Shown here one piece after another: positions 12,487 to 23,486 of a stretch of 64,000 bases of DNA. This DNA is from Entonaema liquescens (lineage: Eukaryota; Ascomycota; Sordariomycetes; Xylariales; Xylariaceae). The number at the start of each line of letters is the position of its first letter. Position 1 is the first letter of the stretch. Both the position numbers and the translations under genes were made by a program. Under the pieces are notes generated by a model. It had not been told where the DNA came from, did no database searches, and worked only from the letters and a program-made list of their open reading frames with translations. Location: assembly GCA_902805475.1 (NCBI GenBank), contig CADCSX010000003.1, positions 682,001-746,000 on the forward strand, in the 5' to 3' direction.

Positions 12487-13483
12487 CAATACACAGAAGA
12501 CCCTACAAAGGCATTAGGTAATAAGAACCCCTTGCTAGAAGCTCATTTGCTACATGACATGTAGGTACCTAGTTTAAACACCTGACATGACGTCGACAGA
12601 AAAAAAAGATAAGGGATAAGGTTAAGTAACGCTAGGAATAATACGTTGGGCTTCTGACGGCATACAAAACTAAAATCTTTAATCTTTAATCTTTGACCAT
12701 TAACCATTAACCATTAAACGAAGCGATGTGTATGCCGGCTTCTCTTAGTCTTCAGCCCTTTTGTGAGCCCGACTTGGAATAAAGCGGCTCACATCAGCTC
12801 TAAGACAACCCGAGTGACCCGGCATTGCGGCACACACACACAGCGAAAGCGAAAGGGTTACCTTAGAATTGGTAACTCGTATGTAGGTACGATACATGAC
12901 AGTAGACGTGTAACGGAACGTCTCGTAGGTACAACTCAACGCCGCATACAACGCACGTGGGTATGCCGCATTAAGTAAGGGGACCTTGAGAACCCTTTTC
13001 TTGATGGATGTATTTTACGAGGCGGTGGAGGAAAGGAAAAGAAAGAGAGAAAAAAGCTAGGACCCGCGCGCGCTGCTGCGCTAAAGCAAGGCGGAGCTGA
13101 GCCCTCCTCGCGAACACGGCGTCCTTGTCGATCACTTCGTATTGAAGAGAACCTCCCCCCGAGTGGGCGGATTCTCCGCAAACAACGTGCTGGAGATGTG
13201 ACGAAGTGATGCCATGGCGCCATGGCGCCACGGCTAGCTACCTAGCTAACCTGAGCTTGTTTTCTTTTTTTCCTGCAAAGGGGGCGAGAGACATAAAAGA
13301 TGCGCCGTGTCCAGCTGGATAGAAGTTCTCTCGTTTCTTATAGTATCAAGCAATTTACTTCACCTTGTACAAAGAACTTCATATACTTACCTACATAACT
13401 AACTCAAATCATCTTATAACTAACTAATACTTAATAACTACAAACGTTACTACACCAAACAAAACCCAACCTCATCATTCAAA
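12487..13483. promoter_or_regulatory. Upstream region and 5' UTR of the secreted-protein gene
   Basis: No gene is supported. Two adjacent heptamer tandem repeats, AATCTTT x3 and ACCATTA x3, lie at about 12674-12716. A GC-rich segment at about 13050-13230 includes a GCCATGGC palindrome repeat (13211-13230). The last ~130 bases (CA- and AAC-rich, ending CATTCAAAATGG) look like the long unstructured 5' UTR typical of strongly expressed fungal genes; a possible TATA-like ACATAAAAGA is at about 13291. Confidence 0.45.
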
Positions 13484-13950
13484 ATGGTTTCCATCAAGTC
13501 CCTCTTCGCCGCCACCCTCGCCGCTCTCCCTCTCTCATCCGCCTACATCACCCAGATCGAGGCTCCCGCCTCCGCCAAGGCCGGCGCCAACGTCCCCGTG
13601 ACCCTGACCGCGTCCATCTACGTCCAGAACTGGGACGACTTCGGCATCGTCTGGGGCGTGAAGCCGAACTCCTGGGGCTGTGGCGACATCGTCTGTGTCG
13701 GCCAGCGTATTGGCTACACCTCCCTATTCCCCGGCAACCAGCCCAAGCCCGGCCAGTTCACCATCGACGTCACCCTCCCGGACACCCTTGCCCCGGGCGA
13801 CTACCAGATCGTTGCTGCGGTCCCGTATCTCGTCGGCGTAAGTGCAACTGCTTTATTCTTTTCGTCATGTATGTAGACTAACAATTTACGCAGGCTTCCG
13901 GCATGACCCAGATCCAGGGTCACAGCGCCAACATCACCGTTGAGGCGTAA
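13484..13950 (+). CDS. Small secreted protein, NIS1-like effector candidate
   Basis: Two exons, 13484-13837 and 13894-13950, split by a 56-nt intron (GTAAGT, branch ACTAAC, CAG), give 136 aa. Seen: a clear signal peptide (about residues 1-20, hydrophobic core ending LPLSSA), then a small beta-rich domain with two cysteines close together (WGCGDIVC) and no transmembrane segment after the signal. The pattern of short beta strands ending in PYLVGAS resembles the fungal NIS1 family of secreted, plant-interacting proteins; that assignment is by recalled family pattern only and is moderate. Codons end mostly in C, unlike the AT-rich flank, which suggests high expression. It sits at the edge of a gene-free, transposon-bearing stretch. 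As written, the product is intact. Confidence 0.8.
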
Positions 13951-14682
13951 GGCAGTGATACCCAAACTACCGAGACGTTGGTGTTGCATATCTCTTTATG
14001 GAAAGTCCTTGGAAAGCTAGAACGATCATGACGATTCTGCAAAGAATCAGCTACGACATTGCATAGCATGCGCACGTTACATGCAAAAGGCGTTATGAAT
14101 AGGTACAGAAACGATTGTAAATTGGGGGTTTCGCTTTGCTTTGCATTATATAGTAATAGCATGAATTTATGATTTTCAACCAACCAGACATGTGCACAAT
14201 GCGATTCGAGTGGCTTATACAGGGAGTAATCTCGCTCGAATTGTATGTAGCTAAAATGTATGAGCCGAACACCTTCGCTATGCAGGTTTATTATTAAAAA
14301 GCAAAGTTCCAGAACAGGCTAACTCTTCATCCCTTCTAGTATTATAAGGCTAGGGAGGGATGCGCTGCTCTTCCGGGTATCCCGCCATCCTCAGGGGAGT
14401 ACGTTCTGCCTTGGAGCCAACTTTAACTACATCCCATATTTACACGCTTATCCCCTCATCATCATAATGTCGTGATAGAAACTAGGTAGTTAATAACCGT
14501 GAGGTCGTGATCGTATTTATTCAACAGTCCGGGTGCATTGCTCGTGGCTTTCCTTCCGGTATATACACCTTCGACGGACGGCACACATTAAGCTTCATAG
14601 CGTTGGCGACATGCCGGATAAGAGCAATAGGATGCGAGATTTTCGTAAGCTTGGAGATGGAGGGCGGTTTTACTGCTCTCCA
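13951..14682. other. Intergenic, convergent 3' regions
   Basis: It lies between the secreted-protein gene and the UBC7 stop codon. It should carry the 3' UTRs of both genes; no gene is seen. Confidence 0.5.
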
Positions 14683-15249
14683 CTAGAGGCCGAGCATGTG
14701 CCGGACGTTCTCTCGTACCTTCCTCTCGTACTCCGGGCGGTTCTCCCGCCACATCTTTGCCGCTTCGACGTTGGCGGGACTCTCGTCGTTGGGCTCTGCT
14801 AGCATGCTCATGACCGATATCAAGATCTTCTCGACAGACTGGATTGGGCTCCACCGCTCCGATGCGTGCTCGTAGTGGTTTGGGTCGTCTCCAGGTGGGT
14901 GTAGGATAGAGATGCAGACTAAGCCGCTCTGGTAGACTATTGTTTGGCTAATGTTAGAAAAGGTCCCGTCTAGATCTACTGTATAACCGGGGTGAAACAA
15001 ACCATTGGGGTGGAAGACTTCGCCCAGGAAGGTCATCTTGGGCGGTGCTAATGGGTAGTCTTTTGGGAACTTGAGTTCCGCGGCAAAGACACCACCTTCA
15101 AAGGGGGTTCCCTCGGGGCCTTGGATTAGGGCTTCCCAGTGAAGCATGTCATCTTCGCTAACGGGGCCAGCTGTGATACCGTCGGGTGGGTTGTTGGTAA
15201 GCATCTTGTATTCTTGGAGGAGCCGGCGGTGGGCTGTCGATTGAGCCAT
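14683..15249 (-). CDS. UBC7: Ubiquitin-conjugating enzyme E2, Ubc7/UBE2G2 class
   Basis: Exons 15249-15003 and 14936-14683 on the minus strand join across a 66-nt intron (GTTTGT...AATAG, phase 1) to give 166 aa, the usual Ubc7 length. Seen: MAQSTAHRRLLQEYK start, GP(E)GTPFEGG, FPKDYPLAPP, the HPN motif, catalytic Cys in GLVCISILHPPGD, and the acidic loop region DDPNHYEHASERWSP that marks the Ubc7/Cdc34-like class. In this family Ubc7 works at the ER membrane with Cue1 and the Hrd1/Doa10 ligases in ER-associated degradation. The intron has a length divisible by three and no stop, so the unspliced frame stays open. The gene is divergent to the Mmc1-like gene, with about 500 bp between starts. 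Confidence 0.95.
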   Translation of the reverse strand: MAQSTAHRRLLQEYKMLTNNPPDGITAGPVSEDDMLHWEALIQGPEGTPFEGGVFAAELKFPKDYPLAPPKMTFLGEVFHPNGLFHPGYTVDLDGTFSNISQTIVYQSGLVCISILHPPGDDPNHYEHASERWSPIQSVEKILISVMSMLAEPNDESPANVEAAKMWRENRPEYERKVRENVRHMLGL

Positions 15250-15754
15250 CTTTACAGGTATCTATCTCTATGGTTTGTGTGTATGTATATTTTGAAAAGG
15301 TAACGTCAAGGATCGGGTCTTTGTTTTATTTCGGTGTTATGGATATATAGGTACCTAGTGAGTTGAGGCTAAACCAATTGCAATCAACTACGCTTTATGT
15401 TCGAAAAGTCGTGGGATATGTGGTAGTTGGTTTTGATATGGAATGAGGGAAAGAATACATGGAATAATACCTAATGTCTAAAATGCCAGTCAAATGAAGA
15501 TCATTGGCGGGGTTTAGGGATTCACCTTCTATAGCAGCGTACATAGTACCTTCTAGCACACTAACCTTTAGCGCGTGTGAATCCTGGTGCTGGCTAGTGT
15601 GACCTCACATCAGGGCCGTTACTGTAGATAAGCCGAGGTTATTCCGATAGAAGCCGCGCTTTTGGAACTTGACTGGGATCTTCGAAGTTTGAACCTGAGC
15701 TCAATTTGAAAAAGTTCCAGAACTTTGCGCCCGCTTTCAAGGATTTGGGGCAGT
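15250..15754. promoter_or_regulatory. Divergent promoter region of UBC7 and Mmc1-like gene
   Basis: A 505-bp gap between two outward-facing start codons. No specific operator is recognised; a TAGGTACCTAG palindrome lies at about 15347-15358. Confidence 0.5.
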
Positions 15755-17665
15755 ATGCCTCCTCGCTTTGGTCTGCGACCCATTGGGCGCAAAGGTTCTC
15801 TCTACTTAAAAGCGAAGAGTGCTGAAACGGGTTCCGTGTGCTTTTTTTGCTCGTTATCGAGTCAATCTAGCGCATATTCCAGTCGTCGTACGAGACGAAA
15901 GGCGCCAAATCCTCGTCGATTTGCTTCAACGGTTTCCTCTGGTTCCGAACATGTGGTGGCCAATCCTCGCAAGGAATTAGAGAATCTTCTTGTTGAGCTC
16001 GAGAAGCATGCTGCTAACTATATCAACCTTCCTCGCCTGCAACTGGCCATCAATGGTTTGCGGCAACATCCGGGCAATGAATCGATAAGAGTAGCCGTAT
16101 TGGGTCTCACAAATGGGTCCGAGTCTAGTCAGACTGCGAAGCAAGTGCTGAAGCTCTTACTCGCCGATCCCCTAAAGCCCGAGGAAGAATGGGAGAGAGA
16201 GGTCGATGAACATGATTTAACACAGCCTATGATCATCCGAGTTAGGGAAGACGCATCCCAACAACTTGGGTCTATTTCAGTCTCGACGAGGAGTAGTCTG
16301 CTGCATGAGATTCATGTCTCCTCCGCAACACTTAATGGCCATAACCTGGAATTGTTACTCATGGAGGCAAATCCATCCATATCTGCACAAGAAATAGGAG
16401 CTCTCGGAGGATTTGAAGATTCGGCGCTCGTTCCTTCGGTCGAGATCCCCACTTCTAGCACGGGGAGGCATACCCCTCTTACAACACCAGTACACAAAGC
16501 CTTAGTCGTGGCGGATGGTATTTTAGGGCTGGCATCGATAGTGTCGATACCTACACGAGAAAGTAACAATGTGGTCGCTACTGCGGTGAACTTACCTGAA
16601 TATAAACCAACGGAGGACGCCCCCTTGCCTTTTACTCTTATCGATATTGGAACAGCGAGCATTGGATTAGGTCTGGTTCGCAAGAATCTTAATCATGCCA
16701 TTGAGTATGAGCACCTTTGGTTCCAAAGCAATGTTCCGAAATTGGTCGAGTGGTTAAAGGCGGATATCATGTCTTCCACCGACGGCACCACTAAACCGCC
16801 AGTGAAGGAACTCATTAGCTCATTGCTTAGGAATACGTCTGCAAGTATAGAACGCGAGCAAGCCCGTCAGATCGGCTCGTCGTTACCATCAACGATTTCA
16901 CCCGCCTCTCCGACAGTTTTACAAGGCAGTCTTGATGATTGGGCGGAAAGCGCTCATACCGAGCTGCAAGAACAACTTGATTTAGCATTCTCTAGCAGGC
17001 GATGGCGCAAATTAGGGTGGTGGAAATTATTTTGGCGTGTGGATGACGTGGGGATGCTCACGAACGATATTCTCAGTCAAAGATTCTTACTAAACTCGGA
17101 GAGAAATGCTATTTTTCTTGCCGGGAGAATGAAGGAAGCGGGTATTGTTTTAGGACCTTTCCCAGATCCAGCATCTACTGATGAGAATAGCACCGAGGCT
17201 AGTCTATTAGATGCTAAGAAAACTACACCACCAACGGCGGCTTGGCCAGTAAATATCCCCGCCACGCGCCGGTACCTTCAAACAGAAACTATTCCCGCCC
17301 TACAAGCACTTGCACAAAAGCTCACACTGCAAACCCTTAGCACGTCAGGCCTTACATCTGCGCTTGGTGTGCTTGTATATTTTAGCACATTGACAACAAC
17401 ACTCTACGAAGCTGGTGCGGTTGCCGCATTAGGTATCGCATGGAGTTTGAGGCGCATGCAAAAGCAATGGGAAACAGCACGAAAGTTCTGGGAAGGCGAA
17501 GTGAGAGAAGAAGGCCGCAAAGCAGTCCGAAACGTTGAAGGTGTCATTGGCGATGCTTTGAAGCAAGGCCCGACTCCTAAAGATAGGGTAGATGGCCAAG
17601 ACGAGTTAGTTAAAGCCAAAGGGCTAGTTGAGCGGGCTCAAGAGATATTGAGCAAGCTGAAGTGA
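15755..17665 (+). CDS. Mitochondrial inner-membrane protein, Mmc1-like dynamin-related pseudoenzyme
   Basis: A single exon of 636 aa. The first ATG of the frame is at 15755; the open frame continues ten codons upstream without an ATG. Seen: an Arg/Ser-rich, acidic-poor N-terminus (about 1-55) typical of a mitochondrial presequence, a long alpha-helical soluble region, and near the C-terminus two hydrophobic stretches (about residues 533-570) followed by an amphipathic, Arg/Glu-rich helix. The overall layout and the C-terminal RRMQKQWETARKFWEGEVREE region match the fungal Mmc1 family, described as a dynamin-superfamily-like matrix protein acting with MICOS in crista shape. No GTPase P-loop is seen, as expected for a pseudoenzyme. 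Family assignment is from memory. Confidence 0.72.
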   Translation: MPPRFGLRPIGRKGSLYLKAKSAETGSVCFFCSLSSQSSAYSSRRTRRKAPNPRRFASTVSSGSEHVVANPRKELENLLVELEKHAANYINLPRLQLAINGLRQHPGNESIRVAVLGLTNGSESSQTAKQVLKLLLADPLKPEEEWEREVDEHDLTQPMIIRVREDASQQLGSISVSTRSSLLHEIHVSSATLNGHNLELLLMEANPSISAQEIGALGGFEDSALVPSVEIPTSSTGRHTPLTTPVHKALVVADGILGLASIVSIPTRESNNVVATAVNLPEYKPTEDAPLPFTLIDIGTASIGLGLVRKNLNHAIEYEHLWFQSNVPKLVEWLKADIMSSTDGTTKPPVKELISSLLRNTSASIEREQARQIGSSLPSTISPASPTVLQGSLDDWAESAHTELQEQLDLAFSSRRWRKLGWWKLFWRVDDVGMLTNDILSQRFLLNSERNAIFLAGRMKEAGIVLGPFPDPASTDENSTEASLLDAKKTTPPTAAWPVNIPATRRYLQTETIPALQALAQKLTLQTLSTSGLTSALGVLVYFSTLTTTLYEAGAVAALGIAWSLRRMQKQWETARKFWEGEVREEGRKAVRNVEGVIGDALKQGPTPKDRVDGQDELVKAKGLVERAQEILSKLK

Positions 17666-18087
17666 GATATGCATCTACTGTAAAACAATGTACATTGATT
17701 ATGATACCAATAGACGCAACACAACACATCGCCATCGAATATTTGTGGTTGGAAGCAAAGGTTCTTTCTACTAGTCCTCCGGAACTACCACCGCCCATAC
17801 CCCTATTATTGTTGATCCGCAACTTGTAAAATGTTGCTCAATTTGCAGAAGGGAGTTGCAAAGTACTACGCCAAATAGTAAAATATCGCCTTATTAGCTG
17901 GCTAGCAAATGCAATATATTCGATTTCGTGATCCCATTATGACCCAACTCCGTATTTCATGGAGACATAACACAATGGTATCCGCACTCATTCCCTACCC
18001 TAAATACATGCCCAATATACCGTTAAATATAATATGATATAAACCCACCAGCACCAGCAAGTCGATCCTCTTCTTCCTCTTCACCAC
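17666..18087. other. Convergent intergenic region
   Basis: It lies between the stop codons of the Mmc1-like gene and the WW-domain gene. It is AT-rich with no gene and carries both 3' UTRs. Confidence 0.5.
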
Positions 18088-19500
18088 TCACCACTCCCCA
18101 CCACCCCAATCTCCACCCGAATAATCCACCGCACTCGTCTCCATATAACTCGCGCTAGCATCGATGTTCATACTCCCTTCCATCGCCAGCATAGACATCT
18201 CGTCGCTCATGTACGTCGTCTGGCTCATGTCCACGCTCAAATCGACGTTTACGTTTACGTCTACGACGGCTGTGGCGTCGATGTACGTCGCGTTCGCGTC
18301 CATGTAACTTGTATCTGTGTACGATGCGTCTGCATATGCCGTTGCGTCTGTATACGCTGTCGTATCCGCGCTCATGTTCATGTTCATGTCCGTATTCATA
18401 TTTGTGCTTGAGGAATCTACGTATGTTGCCTCAGCGAACGCGGTGGCTTCCGCGGTAGCGTTCGCCGTGTCTGCATTATATGTCGCGTCCGCATACGCTG
18501 AAGCTTCCATATTCATGTTCGCCGTATTCTCCACCTGCGTGTTGTCCGTGTAATTCGTGTTCGTCTGCGTCGACTCGGCGATCGCGGTGCTCTCGATGTT
18601 GTTGATCACTGTGTTGTTGATGGTGGTGGTTTCTGGCTGCGGCGCGAAGTACGCCTGGGATGATTCGGCGGGGGTTGGTTCGGAATATGGCTGGCGGTCT
18701 TCGGGGGGATATCCCGTGGTTTGTTGTTCGTTGTGGTTGGTATAGCTCTGCTCGGTGTGGGCCTGTTGGTGAGTTTCGCCGTAGGGTTCTTGGTGTTGTC
18801 CGGAGTAAGACTCGTGGTGCTGCTCTGATTGGTTCGTGTACTGCTGCTCGGAATGGCCTCCATGGTATTGCTCAGACTGTTCCGTGTGGTGCTGTTCTGA
18901 TTGTCCTCCATGCTGTTGTTCATGATAAGTCTCGTGCTGCGGTTCGGATTGTTGAGTATGATGCTGCTGGACCGCAGGAGCCGGTGCGTCAGTTTTACTT
19001 CCCGACATGGCAGCCAGAGCGCCTCCGATTGTAGCACCTAGCGCTACGTAAGGATCTGCAGGTCCTTGACCAGGCTGATTAGGGGGCATTTGGTAGGCAG
19101 CCGGATTAGGGCGGACTTGGTATAGAGGTTGACCGGGAGGTCCCTGGAATATTGGCTGCCCAGGAGGCCCTTGGTATACAGGTTGATTAAAGGCAGCAGG
19201 CTGCTGCATCTGCTGTTGTAGCTGCTGTTGCGGTTGTGGCTGCGGTTGCATCTGAGATTGCGGTGGTCGTCCGACTGGAGGCCGTGGGATTTGATAAGGG
19301 GCTTGTTGGTTCACTGGAGTTCCTGTCATCCCTGGGTTCTGGCCCATAGGGGGTCGACCTTGCATCTGAACACCAGGTTGTAAGCCCTGCTGGAGCTGGG
19401 GTCGGTTCACGCCCTGCATCTGTGGAGATGTAATACCTCCCCCTTGAAGGGCCTGTGTTTGTGGTGGCGCAGTATAGGCGTGCTGTAGACCCGGCGGCCG

Positions 19501-19547
<47 letters not shown>

Positions 19548-22500
19548 GGCTGCCTTGAACTTGGCCTTGAACTTGGCTTTGGGGTTGGCCTTGAACGTTA
19601 TTATATATATTATTTCCCAAAGAAGCCCCAGTCGCGCCGTTCATGCCCAGTGACTCGGCGATGATTGCTCCCCCTATTGCCGCCGACGACTGTTTTAAAG
19701 CAGGATTTTGCCAGGTCTTCTTGGCCCATTTCTTCATCTTTTTCCTGCGTCCGACAGTGCAGCGGCTGCCTGGGCCGAGGTGAAGGGCTTACTCTGCCCT
19801 GATATCTGTGGAAAATTAGGATAAACCCCAGGTGTCTGAGTTAGTTGCTGCCCTTGTACTGTCGACTGCCCGGCGAATTGTAGTGTAGTTGGAGATTGGA
19901 TCCCTTGAAACACCTGCGACTGAGTACCGGCAAGCATTTGTCCGTTTTGTCCAGTTACAAGTGATTGTACTGTGGACTGCTGCTGACCCGGTATGCCCTG
20001 TATAGTTGGCCGAGGTTGTCCATGCTGTAACGTCGATTGGGTCGGCTGCCCAGGTATCGAGCCTCCAGGAAGTTGTACATGATTTCCATTCATGAATTGC
20101 TGCTGAGGTGGCCTCTGAACCGCTGCCTGTACTGTCTGTTGATTTCCAGGTTGCTGCTGGATAGGTTGCGTTGGCATTGCCTGACTATGCATATAGTGGG
20201 CTTGTGTTATAGCGGGCGCCGAATGATTCTGTATGGGAATAGGGGTGATCCAACTTGGGAAGGCAATGGCTTCACCTGCCCTGGCAACATGGGAAAGGGT
20301 TTTTGACTACCGGTAACAGAAGGGCTCGGCGACTGAGTAACCTGTTGATGTTGATATTGGTGCGCTTGAATCTGGGGCCTTATAACATTGGAGTTCTGGT
20401 TATTGGTCAAATTCGGCGGTCGATTTTGAGCTACGACACTCTGCGCAGTACCGTACGTATGCGACGATGCGGAGGATGGCGGGCGATGAAGAGAGGCAAT
20501 CGAAGGGGCTGGAGATGAAACCTGACTCTGTAATGGGGAGACAGGATGAGCTATAGGAGACGGTGACTGCGGATTATGCTGCCCTATACCTATTCCTGTC
20601 GGCGCATTCTGGTCTGGTCGTTGGTTAACCATGTGCGATATTGATGCTTGTTGGTTATGTTGGGGCCTTGGGCTAGGTGAAGAAGTCGATGGAGGTCTCT
20701 GTAGATTAGATGCGACGGTCTGTATAACTGTTGGTTGATTCGATACATTGACTGGAAAACTACTCGGGCCTTGACTTGTAGTTGGTATACCATTGTTGGG
20801 TCGTTGAACAGGAGACTGCGAAGTTTGGGGAGAGTGCTGTGGTGAACCTGACACCGATGGTTTTTGGTAATTATGCGACTGAATGGGTTGCCCTGAGGGT
20901 TTCCCAGAAGACACTTGAGGTACCATAGAGTGAGGCTGGGCTTGTGAAATAGGATCAGGGCTGGGAGACCCTAAAGATGGGTGACCTTGTTGAGATGCAG
21001 GATGAGGTCGCATTGGGATACTAGTTGAGCCCATCACAGGAATTCCAGATGCGGCGTTAGTATTTTCGGTATTTTGAGGTTTCTCCTGTAGGTTGCTTTG
21101 AAGAACTGGCGAGCTATGAATCGATCCTTGAGCACTGGTATTCGATGTCCTGTCTGGACTTGCTGGCTTCTGAGGTTTGGACACTGAAAGCGGAGCAACT
21201 ACAGGAAGTGGCCCATTCATGATAGAATGAGAGTACTCTACAGGTTGGTGAGGCTTGCTTTGCTCGGCTGTGGACCCTATCGCTGCTGATATCTCCTGAA
21301 AGACATAGATTCCGGGCCCGCTTATTTTTGGCAGAGATGGTACGTGAGACGAGAGCTGATTTGGTAAAGTATTGACCCGGTGAGCACCCGGACGGGTAAC
21401 GCTCGAATGCGTCTGTAGGGGGTGTTGGTTTCCTGAAGTATTGTTTAACTCATGGGCAGGCCTGAGTACTGAAGGGACGCGAGCTGGGATAGAACCAACT
21501 GCAGAAACCCCTGAACCATAAGAGATACTTTCATGCCTCGCTCCGGATCCTGGTAAAGCTGGGGCATTATACTGCATAGATTGTGGCCGAGTATTACCAT
21601 GTGTTGCTCCCGTTGGTAGTCCTGCGGGCTGTAGCACGGTTGGAATAGGGGAAGGTTGGACTTCTGAGGGAGACGTAGATCCGGTCGCCGATGTCCTAGG
21701 ATCTGATGGTTTCCTTAGGATACCGGGGTGGCTAGGAGTGTCTCCAGAGGATTCAACAGGCCCTGACAGCGAATGTCGCTTCTGGTTAATGGGGCCAAGC
21801 TCTGTGTTTTGAGACTGGAGGACAGATATATGAGACAGTGTGATAGAGTTTCTATTTGGGTTCTTTAGTTCCTCGTTGTCGATCCTCTGCGTGGGTTTCC
21901 ATGTCTCATCCTCGTTTCCCTCTATCCTACCCACTGCTGGCCGTTGAGAAGCGATGACTTTCTGTTCTACCTGAGGAGGGCCCGTCTGCAAGCCATTTGT
22001 AGATTTGGCAGCGGGTTTTAGCGGAGGATAGGCAAATGAAGCAGAAACTAGGGGATACTCTTCAACAGGTTGCATGGTTTCCTGGGCCGTATTTTGTACC
22101 GGTGCTCTCTCTTCCACTGGGCTTCTCCGAGTCGGCAATTCTGCGACGTCATTCTGGCGGATATTGGTTTGTATAGGTGTTTGGGCGATCTGTGTTGCAT
22201 CTAATTCAATGGGAGCCAACTCCTCTGCGCATTTTGCTGTGTCACCGCTGGCTAGCTCAGAAACAAATCCCACCGGTGACCATCTTTGCGCGGACTCGAG
22301 TTCCGCTGGTAGTGATTCGCTCTTATTATTAAGGGGTGATGTTGAGTCTACAGTTATGTCTGCTGTGGCATTTCTCTCATTACCGGCTGGGCTAATATCG
22401 TTAAGTCCAAAGTACATGAAATTGTCCAGATCGAAATAGCCTGTGGCTCCCATATAATCCTTTCCATCATCTAGGTTCGTCTTTTTTCATTGCTAGTGCC

Positions 22501-22710
22501 GTTAACAGCGACTTTCTGCGCGCCCTTATCTTCGTTCACGAGTCTATTTTCCGGGAGAAGATCGAGTGGGCCGAAACCAATGCCTACTAATTCGGGAAAC
22601 TCGTCGCCCGGCCGCGGGAAATGGTATTGTGTAAGGCCAGTAGTTTTATAGCGGTAGAGCCATCGACTACCATCGTAATCAGACTCCCATCCTTCAGGAA
22701 GATGCGCCAT
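18088..22710 (-). CDS. Very large WW-domain, Gln/Pro/Ser-rich protein with low-complexity tail (frame breaks)
   Basis: One gene read on the minus strand from ATG 22710 to the stop at 18088. Three open segments (to ~22471, ~20207 and ~19734, then on to 18088) are joined by three +1-base repairs: between 22471 and 22490, in GGGG 20242-20245 and in TTTTT 19739-19743. This gives 1542 codons including stop. The middle break could instead be a 47-nt intron (GTGAAG...CATACAG). Seen: an N-terminal WW domain (residues 4-36, GWE...WLYRY...FPRP, second Trp replaced), about 900 residues of Pro/Ser/Gln/His disorder, a poly-Gln tract (19501-19547), a small Gly/Ala patch, EQ/H repeats, and a tail of Ala/Asp/Tyr/Thr and NMNM repeats. 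A WW domain normally binds proline motifs. The cellular role is unknown. Confidence 0.82.
19501..19547 (-). repeat. CAA/CAG trinucleotide tract encoding poly-Gln
   Basis: An uninterrupted (GTT)n run on the + strand, about 16 units, in frame with the WW-domain protein. Confidence 0.9.
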
Positions 22711-22852
22711 CGTCAAGCAGTATGAGCCGAGAATGACGGGATGCCTCTCAGTGGGGGGGGGGGAAGGGCTAAAGGTGTATGCGATACGGCAGAATCGTCA
22801 TCTAGATGATAGAGAAGTTCGGGACATGAACATGTAAGATACCTAGTGCCGA

Positions 22853-23486
22853 CTAATCAGGCCAAGACAGATTAGAGTGAAAAGTAACGACCCGAGGAAG
22901 TAAGTCTAAGTTCACAACAACGTCGAGTGGATGAGAAAAACGAGAGAAACCATTTTCAGGTGAAAGTATGAAAGCCTGGGCTGACTTGTTGCCCAACGTG
23001 GCCGAGACCAGGTCACACACGGCAAATTGCCTGGTGGGCTTCTCTTCAAGATGGCGTATTATCCAAGGGGTCTTCCAATCCCCGCGGTCTAGCACGATGC
23101 CTAGCCATTCTGGATATTGGTACATCGAATGGTGGCGTATAGCGTGCAGCAGCTGAACTTCGAAACCACCATTTTCGTAGTAGTTCGCCTGTTTGCCAAG
23201 AAAAACTATTCAGTCCCCGATTAATTCCCCGCGAGAATTAAAATCTCGTGGGCGCGTCTATTAGGATACGAATATGAAGCTTCTGAAGAAGTTGTAACGA
23301 TATAAGGTAATACGACCCGAAAATAATTCTTGTATTAAGACTATAACACTGACTGAGATATCCAAGCTGTATCCGCTGACGTTTTCGAGGCTCCGGAATC
23401 CACGTTACGGTAGCATCAGCGTTTTCAGCTCGAGCAGGGATGCCCCGGTCGTCGAGCCAAAGCTCACGACAAACGCGCTCTCGCAT
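22853..23486 (-). CDS. Unrecognised small fungal protein, two-exon model
   Basis: Proposed exons 23486-23354 and 23205-22853 join across a 148-nt intron (GTCAGT...GAATAG, phase 1) to make 161 aa. Seen: a first exon rich in Arg and charged residues, and a second exon opening FLGKQANYYENGG and then YQYPEWLGIVLDRGDWKTPW, which reads like a folded soluble domain with many aromatics. There is no signal peptide or membrane segment. I do not recognise the family. The exact donor site is a guess, chosen because it keeps the frame open and yields a sensible junction. A poly-A/T run of about 18 lies just upstream of the start, so the true 5' end may differ. Confidence 0.45.

Noticed and set aside
18317..19664. 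Plus-strand open frames over the WW-domain gene
   Set aside because: They are shadows produced by the repetitive codons of the minus-strand gene (for example poly-Val opposite poly-Gln).
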